Counted from the first letter of the stretch, positions 47,982-58,310 are shown. The stretch is 64,000 nt of DNA from Mimachlamys varia (GCA_947623455.1 OX392532.1:50843058-50907057); one strand, 5' to 3'. Program-made: numbers and translations. Notes: generated by a model from the sequence alone, not told the origin.

Positions 47982-48357
47982 GTAACGGTGCAACTCTTCG
48001 GAATACCTTGTCCTCTTTGGTATCGTTCTCTGGGATCAACAACGGTGTCCCAGGAGCAGCAGATTTTAGTGTTTCTATCTCCTTTTCTATCGAATCAACT
48101 TTTGATTTCAAATGTCTGTTTTCTATTTCTAACCTTGCAAATCCAGATTTTAAAACAGAAATTTCATGTTTCATATCAACATTTTCTTTCTTGAGTGTAG
48201 ATTCAACCTCACCCATACGTTCGCGTACAATTCGTTCTATAACATTCGTCATTTCTTGTTTAGAAAATGACAAAATCTGAGAATCTTCATTCTCTGCAGC
48301 CGACAAGGTACCTAACAATGTAAACGCAATCAAGAGCTTCACTAAAACCGACATCAT
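47982..48357 (-). CDS. C1q gene B, exon 1 (signal peptide and coiled coil)
   Basis: Encodes residues 1-125. The start is the first of two consecutive ATG codons, giving MMSVLVKLLIAFTLLGTLSAA as signal peptide. An ATG 51 bp upstream is in frame but would precede the signal and is not used here. The coiled coil runs to about residue 96. Compared with gene C it lacks exactly one heptad (TSNEALK), a different one from gene A. The donor is TTAC|GTGAGTAT. A TATAAAGT motif on the minus strand about 45 bp upstream of the ATG is shared with gene C. Confidence 0.92.
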
Positions 48358-48384
48358 CCTTCTGGATCTGTCTGTGACGATATG

Positions 48385-48400
48385 AACATAGACTTTATAA
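48385..48400 (-). promoter_or_regulatory. TATA-like motif of C1q gene B
   Basis: GTTTATAAAGTC lies on the minus strand upstream of the start. Gene C has TGTATAAAGTC and gene A TTTATAAGGTC at the equivalent place. A TATA box here would imply a very short 5' UTR. Confidence 0.4.
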
Positions 48401-48419
48401 ACTGTCATATGTATAGCTA

Positions 48420-49457
48420 TCGGTAGACAGGGTCAGGTTTTATCTTCGATGTTTATGTACAAAAGGAGTACAGAAGGAGGAGTTGAAGGCCGAACAGACC
48501 TGCAACATCTGACATTTCCCACCAACTACGAACTAGGAATAGTCTGCTGCAGTATAATCTCCATACTATTAAACAATGATGTTTCGCGATTCATAAATTA
48601 TAGTTATACTTTCATGTAGTGTCCGATATGAAATAATGCTAAAATATACAAAAATATACTAGGTTAGTTAATGAAAACCAAGGAAAATGATTTTTTTTAT
48701 TGCATACAATCTTTGCCGAGTTGATGTTGTTTTATATGGTTCTGTTTCAGGCAATATTTGCTTTAAAAAAACATCCATTATTCCTGAAGAATTATAGTTT
48801 TGCCTTAGTACAGCGTTCCTATAACTCGTTTGAAATGTAACACGGCATTTGATGGATTAAACAAAATAATGTGTGACGTTATTACCTTGATATAGCATCT
48901 GAACAAAATTTTTGTTTGTGAATGAAGCTCTGATCCCGATATTTCATGACGTCAGTTATCCCGACAGACTCCGACACGTCATGAAATTGATTTTAATGAC
49001 TTCACGAAGAAAAAAAGGTTCACCTCGAAAAGTCACTGTTTTTGAGATTTTGTTGGAAGGCACACCAATATTAAAGAACCATCGTTCCGTTTAGTCATTT
49101 TAGCTTGTATGTATAAGGTAATTGTACAATAGAGTTATCTTCACCTAGATGCTTCCTGGAAGACAAGCTCTACAAACTGAGGGCGTCTGGCTATCTATAG
49201 GATTGGTTTTAGGTGTAAAATGCCGTCTAATCATTAGGCTGATTCCTGTCCTGTAAAAGATTACGCAGTCAATTCTACCATAACGTGACTAACGGAATCT
49301 TTTTATGTACCACAAAGTATCAAACTAGCTTTTGCTAAGCCTCTGATTTTGCTACAACACATATAAGTATTGCATAGTTTGGAAGTGAGTTTTAGCTTTT
49401 GAGTATCGAAGATAGGTGATATCCCCTTAAGTAGTCATCGACAAACGTTACCTTCTG
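48420..49457. other. upstream flank of C1q gene B, no gene
   Basis: Homologous to the flank of gene C at 52070-53080, including the CRE-like motif at 48947-48954. The 3' part may be intron-like sequence of the decayed exon that follows. Confidence 0.6.
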
Positions 49458-49680
49458 TTACCATCCTGGAGAATCAATCCTGGTTTTCAGCAAAGTGTTT
49501 TCTTCATCTAAAGAGTTAACTGTTGTTTTCAATTGTCTGTTTTTGACTTCCAAAAGATTATATCCCGATTTAAGAATTTGATTTTCGGTTTTTAAGAAAA
49601 AAATAATTCTGTTTAAATCTAGATACACTCTCGGTAGTACGTTTCTGTACAAGTTTAGCTATATCACAAGTGTTATAGGC
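49458..49680 (-). pseudogene. decayed C1q-gene exon 1 (coiled-coil remnant)
   Basis: On the minus strand the sequence encodes a coiled-coil stretch (LLEVKNRQLKTTVNSLDEE) matching the family's LEVENRHLKSKVDSIEKE. Upstream, in another frame, AKLVQKRTTESVSRFK matches ERIVRERMGEIESTLK. The frame is broken, there is no signal peptide, and I see no matching C1q exon between here and 47760. It is a relic of a fourth gene. Confidence 0.75.
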
Positions 49681-50400
49681 GAGTTTTCATTTCCTGTCGA
49701 CGGCGAATTACCACACGCTGGAAACTTAAACGACCCGCTATATTCATCCCAGTCAGAAAATATCAGTGCAGATCGATCACACGTGAGACAGTCATTTGTT
49801 TAATAAAGGGGTGACCAGTGATGTTGTTTCGGTAATATGAATACACCAAAGTGTAGATCTTCTGTGTTTCAAAAGACAGAGATAGAAAAAAATCGCTGAT
49901 TATCAAAGCGTGAAGTCTTGATCGCCAATAGATAGAGAGATATATTAATACTCTTTACATGTGAAGTAGTACATTGTTAACTAAACCAGAACCAGTCAAG
50001 CTTTAAAATCCTCCTGAATATAGCCTCTGAGAAGAAAGTGTTGACTTCATCTTCATTCCCAAACATTTAGTAAGTTGTATGAGCTTTAAAAAACGCGACA
50101 TACTTGTTATAGTTTGGCTGCATATGACTTTTTTGCATTATATAAATCCGAAATCAAAACAGTATCGTACGGTGATCCACAAACGTATATTTACTGACAA
50201 AGTCGTAATCTTACTAATTCAGATGTAGGAGTTCGTTAAGGTGGATTTGTACCGTAGGATTATTTGGCCATGGGTGATATTTTTGTATAATGAATAAACC
50301 CTATAATATTATGTGTATCAAAAACTAAAAATAAAATAGAAAAAGATCTAAAAAAAACAAATATTTCAAATTTCGTCAACTGTCTTTACAGTTCAGCGAC
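49681..50400. other. flank of C1q gene C, no gene
   Basis: The part 49990-50250 matches the 3' flanks of genes A and B. The remainder is AT-rich anonymous DNA. Confidence 0.5.
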
Positions 50401-50533
50401 GAACAGATTAACAGGTTAGAAGGTGAGAACAAGCCAATGTATGTATTGTGCTTGTATTTGATGTTTTAATGTTGAATTTCTTATGCATTTCCCCAAATGT
50501 GCTTTCGAAACATGGACGAGGTTTATTACTTTG

Positions 50534-50946
50534 CTACATACTGGGATAGAGAAGGAACCCAGAAAAGTAGCTGAAGCCACCAAATATAAGATCTCCTGTT
50601 GGGTGCCACTGGTCACTCTTTATAAACACGGTGTCGCCCTGGTCAAGCTGAATTAAAGCCATCGTTGAAGTATACCCGATGAATCCTGTGTTGCCAAGAT
50701 AAAAGTTGTGAAATGTTTTACCATTTTTTGAGAAAAACAGTTGTATATATGTGTCGCGATATATTGCCAAGGTTAAATGAAACACGTACAGACCGGGAAT
50801 GTCACAGGTGAATACACTAGTGGTAGGGTTATAGTGGTTACCGACGTTCATCTCAGCATTGTCAAACTTAATAATCTGGTCGGGACCGACATCGGTAAGT
50901 TTGTGAGTCAGACTAGCCTTAAATGCCGATTGTGGAGGGGAGATAT
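50534..50946 (-). CDS. C1q gene C, exon 2 (globular C1q domain)
   Basis: Completes the gene of 51617-52004; the protein is 266 residues. The acceptor TTGGTTACAG joins in phase 1 to give His, then ISPPQSAFKASL. The domain keeps NVGNHYNPTTSVFTC, DIPGLYVFHLTL and LIQLDQGDTVFIKSD, and ends FSGFLLYPSM. It diverges most from genes A and B in the middle strands (AIYRDTYIQLFFSKNGK). AATAAA on the minus strand at 50521-50526 is close behind the stop. Confidence 0.93.
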
Positions 50947-51616
50947 CTGTAACCAAATTAGATTGCCATATTATATATTTCTGTATGTTTCATCTGTATG
51001 TGCAGTTATTAAACACATATCATATCTAGAGCAAAAATATGATATTATCATCTTTTGGTATTTATTTCACAACAAATATGAAACAAGTTATCTAACTTAC
51101 ATTAATTATTGGCCCGGATGTTAGTGCGCGAGGGGTCTTATTATGGAAGGAAAGCGGAGTACCCGGAGAAAACCCGCGTGGTCAGGCAGGTGACTGCGTA
51201 ACTTTTCACGTCTTGTTGGGGAATCGAGCCCGGGCTACTCTAAATATTTTCCAGTTGTATTAGGTAAATACATGTGTAAACAATTGATACGTTTATTTAA
51301 TCATTTAATTCGTAGATGAGATAGAAATATATATAAATGACGTTCCGTCATCACCATAAGTTAACAAAAAGCTGATAATTTATTTAAAAGTAAGAAACCT
51401 TCCTTCGTGTCTTTTAAATCAAGTCGAAAAAACTTTATATGCTAGTAAATAAAATAACACCAAGGTATCACGAACCCTAATTCTATACTTCAGTTCCATG
51501 CCGGCAATGTAATTTTTCAATGTTTCGGTATGACTTGTCTCGCTTTAATTGAAATAGACATCATCGTCCATTTTATTTTTTGAAAGCATAAATTCATGAA
51601 AGCAAATTATACTCAC
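50947..51616 (-). other. C1q gene C intron, 670 bp
   Basis: GT-AG intron containing a SINE of family A at 51125-51242. No coding sequence inside. Confidence 0.85.
51125..51242 (-). mobile_element. tRNA-derived SINE (family A) in the gene C intron
   Basis: Minus-strand body and head as in 6620-6768, with a better B-box (GGGCTCGATTCCCC) than the other copies. Motifs AAAGCGGAGTACCCGG and CGCGTGGTCAGGCAGG on the plus strand. Confidence 0.75.
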
Positions 51617-52004
51617 GGTATGGTGCAACTCTTCGGGACACCATGTCCACTTTGGTATCGTTCTCTGGGCTCATCGTCCTAGAAGCAGCAGATTTTAGTG
51701 TTTGTATCTCTTTTTCTATCGAATCAACTTTTGATTTCAAATGTCTGTTTTCTACTTCTAATCTTGCAAATTCTGATTTCAAAGCTTCGTTTGAAGTTTT
51801 AAGAACAGAAATTTCATGTTTCATATCAACATTTTCTTTCTTGAGTGTAGATTCAATCTCACCCATACGTTCGCGTACAATTCGTTCTATAACATTCGTC
51901 ATTTCTTGTTTAGAAAATGACAAAATCTGATAATCATCATTCTCTGCAGCCGACAAGGTACCTAACAATGTAAACGCAATCAAGAGCTTCGCTAAAAACG
52001 CCAT
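51617..52004 (-). CDS. C1q gene C, exon 1 (signal peptide and coiled coil)
   Basis: Encodes residues 1-129, starting with the signal peptide MAFLAKLLIAFTLLGTLSAA. It has the longest coil of the three, containing both heptads that genes A and B each lack one of (KENVDMK and TSNEALK). It may therefore be closest to the ancestral form. The linker is shorter (SAASRTMSPENDT). The donor is TACC|GTGAGTAT in phase 1. A TATAAAGT motif lies about 40 bp upstream on the minus strand. Confidence 0.92.
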
Positions 52005-52039
52005 TATCCTCCTAGATCTGTCGGTGACGAGTGAACATA

Positions 52040-52477
52040 GACTTTATACATTGTCATATGTATAGCTTTCGGTAAACAGGGTCAGGTTTTATCTTCGATG
52101 TTAATATGAAAAAGAAGTTGGACAATCTATTTTGCATATTTCGTGTCAATTTTCATTGCAAGATAAAGAAGGAGTTGAAGGCTGAACAGACCCGCGACAT
52201 CTGACATTTCCCACCAATTACGAACTAGGAATAGTCTGCTGCAGTATAATCACCATACTGTTAAACAATGATGTTTCGCGGTTCATAAATCATAGTTATA
52301 CTTTCATGTAGCGTCCGATATGAAATAATGCTAAAATGTACAAAAATGTACCAGATTTATTAATGAAAACCAAGAAAAAAATGTTTTTTATTGCATACAA
52401 TCTTTGTCAAGTTGATGTATGAATCACAGTTTTATAGGGTTCTGTTTCAGTCAATATTTGCTTTAAAGATCACGTAA
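52040..52477. other. upstream flank of C1q gene C
   Basis: Homologous to the gene B upstream flank at 48400-48760. Includes the TATA-like motif near 52040-52050. No gene. Confidence 0.6.
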
Positions 52478-52583
52478 CACACACATATGCTGCAACTCTT
52501 AAATTTAGTAATAGATGCAGTATGCCGAAAAAAATGAATTAAACTGCATCATACAGCTGTTTCGTCCTCCTAGGACTCTTCAG
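52478..52583 (-). ncRNA. hammerhead-ribozyme relic, copy 1 (intact core, no 5' stem I)
   Basis: On the minus strand, 52583 to 52547 reads CTGAAGA, GTCC-TAGGA-GGAC, GAA, ACA-GC-TGT, A, TGATG. These are the conserved core, stem II, GAA, a 3-bp stem III and a GUA cleavage site, in the right order. The 5' strand of stem I is missing: the motif starts right after a T/A run. About 70 bp of downstream element sequence is shared with copies 2 and 3. Confidence 0.75.
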
Positions 52584-52589
52584 TTTTAA

Positions 52590-53249
52590 AAAAAAAACAT
52601 CCATTACTCCTGAAGAATTATAGTTTTGTCTTAGTACAGCGTTACCATAACTCTTTAGAATGTAACACGGCATTTGATGGAATAAACAAAATAATGTGTG
52701 ACCTTATTACCTCGATATACATAATTGTAGCATCTAAACAAAATTTTCGTTTGTGTATGAAGCCCTGATTGCGATATTTCATGACGTCAGTTATCCCGAC
52801 AGGAAATTGATTTTAATGCCTTCACGAACAAAAAAAAAGGTCACCTTGAAAGGTCACTGTCATGTCGCCTTTGTTATGATCCTGGTGTTTATACAACATT
52901 GCAGAGAGCCCATGATTTCGAGGGAAGGCACACAAATATTAAAGAAACATCGTTCAGTCATTTTAGCTTTTATGTATTAAATAGAAGATAACTCTACAAT
53001 ACGGTTATCTTCGCCTAGATACTTCATGGGAGACACGCTCTACACCCACGGCAAACTGAGGGCGTGGGGCTATATATAAGACGGTGTTAGGTGTGAAATA
53101 GGAAGACATCGTAAGAATGATTGAATTCCTGCTTAATAATATTTTTGTTGAGTTTGTAGGTTATTGGCATTCCAGTGGGCACAAACTGTGCCCAACTCCT
53201 ATCTGACTTGGGTTTTTTTCATACGAGGCTGAATTGGTCGATGTGCCTA
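52590..53249. other. upstream C1q flank, no gene
   Basis: Continues the homology to 48750-49170, with the CRE-like motif at 52782-52789. No gene. Confidence 0.5.
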
Positions 53250-54458
53250 TCAGGACAGGTAACAAAAACTTAACCAAACACTTACACTTTTACCTTTTTT
53301 CGGCGATATTTGCTGACCTAGTCGATCGTATATACGCTTCCAAACTTCAAATCAAGCTAGGACACAACAGACTCTTCTACATCAGCTTCTCATCTCGATT
53401 TTGCAGATTTCGCAGTTTTCGCATGTCGCAGTTGATTCGTTATTCTTGGACTTGCCCTAAATATCTCGGTAGAGATAGCAAAGCGATAAATCTAAGTAAC
53501 AAGTACTTAATTTCTAGTTATAATGAGGGTTTAGTCTCCGTACTAAATATAATACATGGTGCCAAAGCACTGGCTATTCTTATATATCAGTAAAACCTAA
53601 CCGACGTACTAGATACTATTTCTCGTGCTTGTATCCTTAGTAAAACGATTGTGGTTAAAAGTAGATATCTGCCTTGGATGTGTCACCACATCAGAAGGCT
53701 GATAACTAAACGTAAAAAAATACACAAAAAGGCGAAACAAACTAATCTAAATCATGACTGGTTAGAATTTAATCATATTCGCAATAAGTATATCAACCTA
53801 ATTAAGCAGACAAACGTAAAGTATTTTAAAAAAAAACTGTCATCTGAATTATCTGTCCCAAATCGTTCCAAAACATGGTGGAAAATCCTAGCAAAGTTCA
53901 CCGCTAAAGATACAGGCAAAACTAACATTCCTGTTATTTGTAGTGACGGAACTCTTTATGATGAAGATAATGATAAAGCTAATCTTTTTAATATTAATTT
54001 TTCTAGCCAATCTAGAGTTGACGATTCTGCTACCCTACTTCCGGAAGTGTATCTCCCTACCAAGCTTAATCATATTATGTTGACATATAATGACGTCAAA
54101 GATGTATTAGTTAATCTTGACCCGTCTAAAGCAGTCGGACCTGACTTAGTTAATCCCAGAGTATTAAAAGAGACAACAGATGTTCTTTGATTCCTCTGGC
54201 TACTTTCTTCAACAAATGTCTTTCAATGTCAAATTTTCCGCCGTCATGAAAAAGCTAATGCCATACCTGTATATAAAAAAGGTAAACGTGATGACGTCAA
54301 GAACTATCGTCCGATATCGTTATTGAGTGTCTTAGGAAAAGTTTTTGAACGATATTTATTCAAACCCTTGTATAATTTCCTTCGTCAAAATAGTCTTCTC
54401 GCCAGCTGTCAATCAGGGTTCATACCCGGTGATTCCGCCATTATTCAATTAAATAGTA

Positions 54459-54560
54459 TATGTAACCCCAACTTCGCAAGCCAAGGATGTACAAATACGA
54501 GAGTAGCGTATTGTACACCCTTGGCTTGCGAAGTTGATGTAACCCTAACCCTAACCCTTT
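54459..54560. repeat. hairpin insert with telomere-like CCCTAA repeats, inside the LINE
   Basis: Arms at 54470-54494 and 54511-54535 (25 bp, one mismatch) with a 16-base loop, followed by TAACCCTAACCCTAACCC. It interrupts the reverse transcriptase between QLNSIC and GKALDSGKE. TGTAACCC stands on both sides of the hairpin. Confidence 0.85.
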
Positions 54561-55422
54561 GGTAAAGCTCTAGATTCAGGAAAAGAAATCCGTGCAATAT
54601 TTTGCGATATTAGTAAAGCATTCGATCGTGTCTAGCATCGAGGCCTTCTTTTCAAACTTCAAAGATTAGGTATATGTGGAAAGCTGCTATTTTGGTTGGC
54701 AGCTTATCTTCTTGACAGAAAACAGAGAGTTAGTTTAAACAGTTGTAGTTCTAATTGGGAATCTGTTAATGCCGGAGTACCCCAAGGTTCTATCCTTTGG
54801 CCTCTGCTATTTTAGTGTATATCAATGACATTGTTTCTGACATAAATTCTATTATAAAATTGTTTGCCGGCGATAGTCTTTGTACATGGTTGTTGATAAT
54901 CCTATACTGACACATGAACTATTAGAATCGGACTTTGAAAAAATCAATGCATGGTCTCGCCAGTGGCTTGTAGTTTTTAATCCAAATAAATCGAAAACCA
55001 TCACTACAAGTAGAAAAAAAACACTAAATCACCCCAATCTTCAAATGAACCAAGTTCCAATAAATAACGTATCCTTCCATCAGCATCTCGGATTTTTTCT
55101 TTTCTAACGGCAGTTGGACAGACCATAACCTGGAACTTCTACTTTTTAAAGACAAATCTTTTTCTTTAGCTGATAATAAAATAATTAAATAATAGCCGTA
55201 CAAAACTATATACTTAAAACAGGTAGGTTTTCTGCAATAGATTAATAAGACATGCAACATTTATAACAGGATTGAATTTCACCCCATAACGTTACTTTTT
55301 ATATGTTTAAACTATTTTTTGTTTCGAGTTATTATTGGTAACATGTGTATTATTGGGAGTTTTGTGTTTAAATGGTGTTAACAAGTACTGAAGATACAAG
55401 TTGCTGTTTAGTCCTGTTTAGG

Positions 55423-55667
55423 TCATGAAACCGTTCTCGTACTCAAGCATGGATTCTGTGCTCAAGCCTTATTTCTTGTTATGGATATAAATCGTATAAA
55501 CAATCTAATTTTGTCAAAGTTTTGGTGACAACTTGAAGAGACATGAAGTCTAAAGTTGTTTTTAACATTTGCAATGACTTCTTGACTCTTCGACAAGATT
55601 CTGGTAAGTTTCAAGAAAGCTGGCTTGAGCACAGAATCCATGCTTGAGCATGAGAACAGTTTCATGA
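55423..55667. mobile_element. 245-bp MITE with 46-bp terminal inverted repeats
   Basis: Ends at 55423-55468 and 55622-55667 are inverted copies with about four mismatches (TCATGAAACCGTTCTC… / …GAGAACAGTTTCATGA). It sits in the 3' part of the LINE. Confidence 0.9.
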
Positions 55668-56250
55668 ATACGGGCCCTGGTGATAGGTTTACATAAGTGT
55701 CTGCGACACTTGTTCCTATTTTCCATTGTCATTTTGTTTATTGTTTTAAATTGCTTATAATGAAATAAAAGAAAGTTTAAACTAAATATCTCGGTTTTCG
55801 TGATAGATTTGTTATTACGGTTCAGGGATTCGAGAGATATAGGTTGATGAAGACTATAACCAAGTTGGTCGCCATCTTTGTTGCATGGAAAAATATGCTA
55901 CATCCGTGTATGATATGAAGATGGACATTTTGAATATGCTCATTTATATGCCTGCTTGTTGTGATCGAGAAGTATGCATCAGTTCTCACTTTGAGGTCAA
56001 GACAATTACTTGGATCTGACCTAGATGTACATGGCGGGTGCCGGAGATGAAACAGAAGACGGTACTCTTCCGGAACACCTGGTCTTATTATTTTGTACTT
56101 CTGCTAGGGTCACCATGTAAATCTTTCCTTTGTTCATATTTTGCTTATAGTTTAATCCATTTTTGAGTTCGGAAATATGGTTTTGTTGATCCTTGGTATT
56201 TTTTCTGAATTTTTCAATATACTGTACTAATTATAGCTACTTGAGACGCG

Positions 56251-56737
56251 ATCAGAACTTATCTGCGATGTCCATATATCTTAGACACAATATATAGGAT
56301 CTGGGACAGCTGATGATTCTCAGCAATCATGAATCTTGGAAAGTCACACTATAAATACTTGATGTTTGCTATCAATATATATATGCGTTATTTTTGTCGA
56401 TCGTAGAACTACATTTGTGAAAAACCAAGAAAATAGGGATTTTTTTTCCTGTTATGTCAAAGTCTCGCCAAGTTGACGTATGAATTACAATCTCATGTTG
56501 ACATAACATTCGCTGCTTGTAGATTGGAAATGAAAAATAATATTCCAGAATCTGAAATGACATCAATTCAATTATCATTAGTTGATACCTTTTAATTTCA
56601 AACATTTGACGACGTAATACAGGTGCTACACCTTATATAAGAGCAGCGTACATCACGTTAAGTTATCATATGACAAAACGATAAAAATAATAACTCAAAA
56701 TAACTTTGTCGATAGTTAACGTGATCTAATACAAGAT
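56251..56737. other. no recognisable gene
   Basis: AT-rich with short frames only. Confidence 0.4.
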
Positions 56738-56992
56738 GACGTAACACACGCATGTGCTGCATCTTTTAAAGTTATAGATACAGTATGCCGAGAAAAGGAA
56801 TTAAACTGCACAATACAGCTGTTTCGTCCTCTTGGGACTCTTCATTGATGCTAGGGTTCAAAAGGTGGGAATCAAAAATTTCTAAACTAATGTAGAAGCA
56901 GAAGGGTCAGGTGCATAACCCCCCCCCCCCCTGAATTTAGAAGTAAAATTTAACTAGTTCTGTGTAATTTCAATTCGTGTACTACCTAGATT
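56738..56992 (-). ncRNA. hammerhead-ribozyme element relic, copy 2
   Basis: On the minus strand the motif at 56850-56809 reads GCATCA, ATGAAGA, GTCC-CAAGA-GGAC, GAA, ACA-GC-TGT, A, TTGTG. The first core base is A instead of C, and stem I pairs with one mismatch and one wobble, so self-cleavage is unlikely. A 12-14-base C run on the plus strand near 56930 lies in the part shared with copy 3. Confidence 0.75.
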
Positions 56993-57113
56993 ATCTTATT
57001 ACATGATTCGGGATTCGGAAATCCTAACCTGTTGTTTTGCTAAGCTTTATTTATTTTGTTACGAGAAATTTTATGTTTTTTAAATGAATTATCGAACAAT
57101 ATAGCATTTTTAA

Positions 57114-57503
57114 AGGCCCAATATACTGTACGTAACTTCAAGAATTTTTTCGTGATTCTGAAAAATTCTGAAAAAAAATCCAGTTGATAACCATGCAAAA
57201 GTAAGCCTAAAACTAAGTAAACCCGAGCGATAACTAACATGAAAGTCTTGACAGAAAAATCCAAAGAATTGAAAATAATTCAGGTGGGGCCCACTTCAAC
57301 AACAAACCGAAGTTAGAAGACGGTTCAAAATGGACGCGTGTTTACAAATACCGAGTTTCAACTGCTGCTGTACCAGTAACCGCGTAAGAATTCATCTTGA
57401 ATATTGCTGATATCAGTTAATCTTAACTACATCTATAAACATAATAAGTTATTAGGCTTGATTTTCGCTTCAAGTTTTTCCGAATGTTACGTATATTGGG
57501 CCT
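57114..57503. mobile_element. TTAA MITE, copy 6
   Basis: 390 bp, flanked by TTAA at 57110-57113 and 57504-57507. The left end carries a small insertion (ATACTGTACGTAAC). Confidence 0.92.
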
Positions 57504-57814
57504 TTAATGAAAATAATTTTTAGATAAAAAATTCAAACACGAAATTCAATATTTCTTTTAAAAATCCAGAATAAACATTCATTTCACCTTTTATAATCAT
57601 TGGTATGGATGACGACTAAACAAAAAGGGAACAAAAAAAGAAAATCATCCTTTGAAGAAAAACCAAAAAAACAACAACAAATTATTATACATCATCTTCA
57701 GTAATGCTTGTTGCCCAATCCGTCATTAAAATACTGTAAAAGCAATACGGTGTAAAAAGAAAACATTGATATTCTCCATTATCTACTCGCGAAAAGTTTC
57801 CTTACAGCTATTTT

Positions 57815-58080
57815 ACGATATAAACACACACACATGCTGCACCATGTGGATTTAGTAACAGATACAGTATGCCAAACAAATTAATTATTTGCATCATACA
57901 ACTGTTTCGTCCTTCTGGGACTCGTCCGTGATGGTAGGGGACAAAAGATGGGATCCAAAATGTCTAAATTAATGTAGCAGCAGAAGGGTCAGGTGCGTAA
58001 AACCCCTTTAAATTATGAATTTAGAAGTAAATTGAACTAGTTTTGTATAATTTCAAACCGTGTACAAGAACAGAAATGAT
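57815..58080 (-). ncRNA. hammerhead-ribozyme element relic, copy 3 (best fold)
   Basis: On the minus strand 57933-57892 reads CATCA, CGGACGA, GTCC-CAGAA-GGAC, GAA, ACA-GT-TGT, A, TGATG. Stem I (CATCA/TGATG), stem II, stem III and the GUA cleavage site all match a type I hammerhead. The only core change is U4 to G. About 250 bp is shared with copy 2. Small hammerhead elements (retrozymes, Penelope-like LTRs) are known in animals; this family's identity is open. Confidence 0.8.
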
Positions 58081-58267
58081 CACTTCTCGGAAATGCTAGA
58101 GAGAAGATAACAGCAGTGCCGTAACGACCAAAGTTTGTCAACTTCATAAAGGTAGAAACCAAATGGATGAGCAGTTAGGGGGGAGATTGGATACTCACAA
58201 CACTATGAGACAAGGCAGCGGGGTCAAAACTTCATAAGGCTTCATTTTAGGCCCTTGCTAAGAAACA

Positions 58268-58298
58268 CTGATCTAGAAGACGAAAAAGCTGTATGATG
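58268..58298 (+). ncRNA. hammerhead-ribozyme relic, copy 4 (plus strand)
   Basis: CTGATCTAGAAGACG followed by AAAAAGCTGTATGATG matches the core, stem II right arm, GAA and TGATG of the other copies, with a deletion in the core and stem II. It is in the opposite orientation to copies 1-3. It is too damaged to cleave. Confidence 0.55.
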
Positions 58299-58310
58299 CA
58301 GTTTAGTTTA

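Larger units (their letters stand above)
53471..55781 (+). mobile_element. 5'-truncated jockey/CR1-like LINE with a 14-bp TSD
   Basis: 2311 bp flanked by CTAAATATCTCGGT at 53457-53470 and 55782-55795. The coding remnant is 53651-54190 (PWMCHHIRRLITKRKK, then NLDPSKAVGPDLVNPRVLKE, the KA-GPD motif). After a frameshift it continues as YRPISLLSVLGKVFE (54290-54470), FCDISKAFDRV, VNAGVPQGSI, and LFAGD where the catalytic FADD is expected. The endonuclease is absent. It is dead through truncation, frameshifts, an altered catalytic Asp and two insertions. It ends in an A-rich stretch. Confidence 0.88.
53250..56250 (+). pseudogene. reverse-transcriptase relic, YIDD family, copy 3, split by a LINE
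   Basis: The relic runs from about 53250 to 53470 and resumes at 55796 to about 56250. The two halves align to copies 1 and 2 without a gap once the LINE is removed. The YIDD box is destroyed. It shares the 3' tail (AAGATGGAC, AGAAGACGG, CACCTGGTCTTATTA) with the other copies. Confidence 0.8.

Noticed and set aside
44384..51930. Plus-strand frames opposite the C1q exons
   Set aside because: They are shadows of the coiled-coil and C1q exons. The minus strand has the signal peptides, splice sites and domains.
54541..54560. Chromosome end or telomere
   Set aside because: Only about three CCCTAA-type repeats, embedded inside a LINE with coding sequence continuing on both sides.
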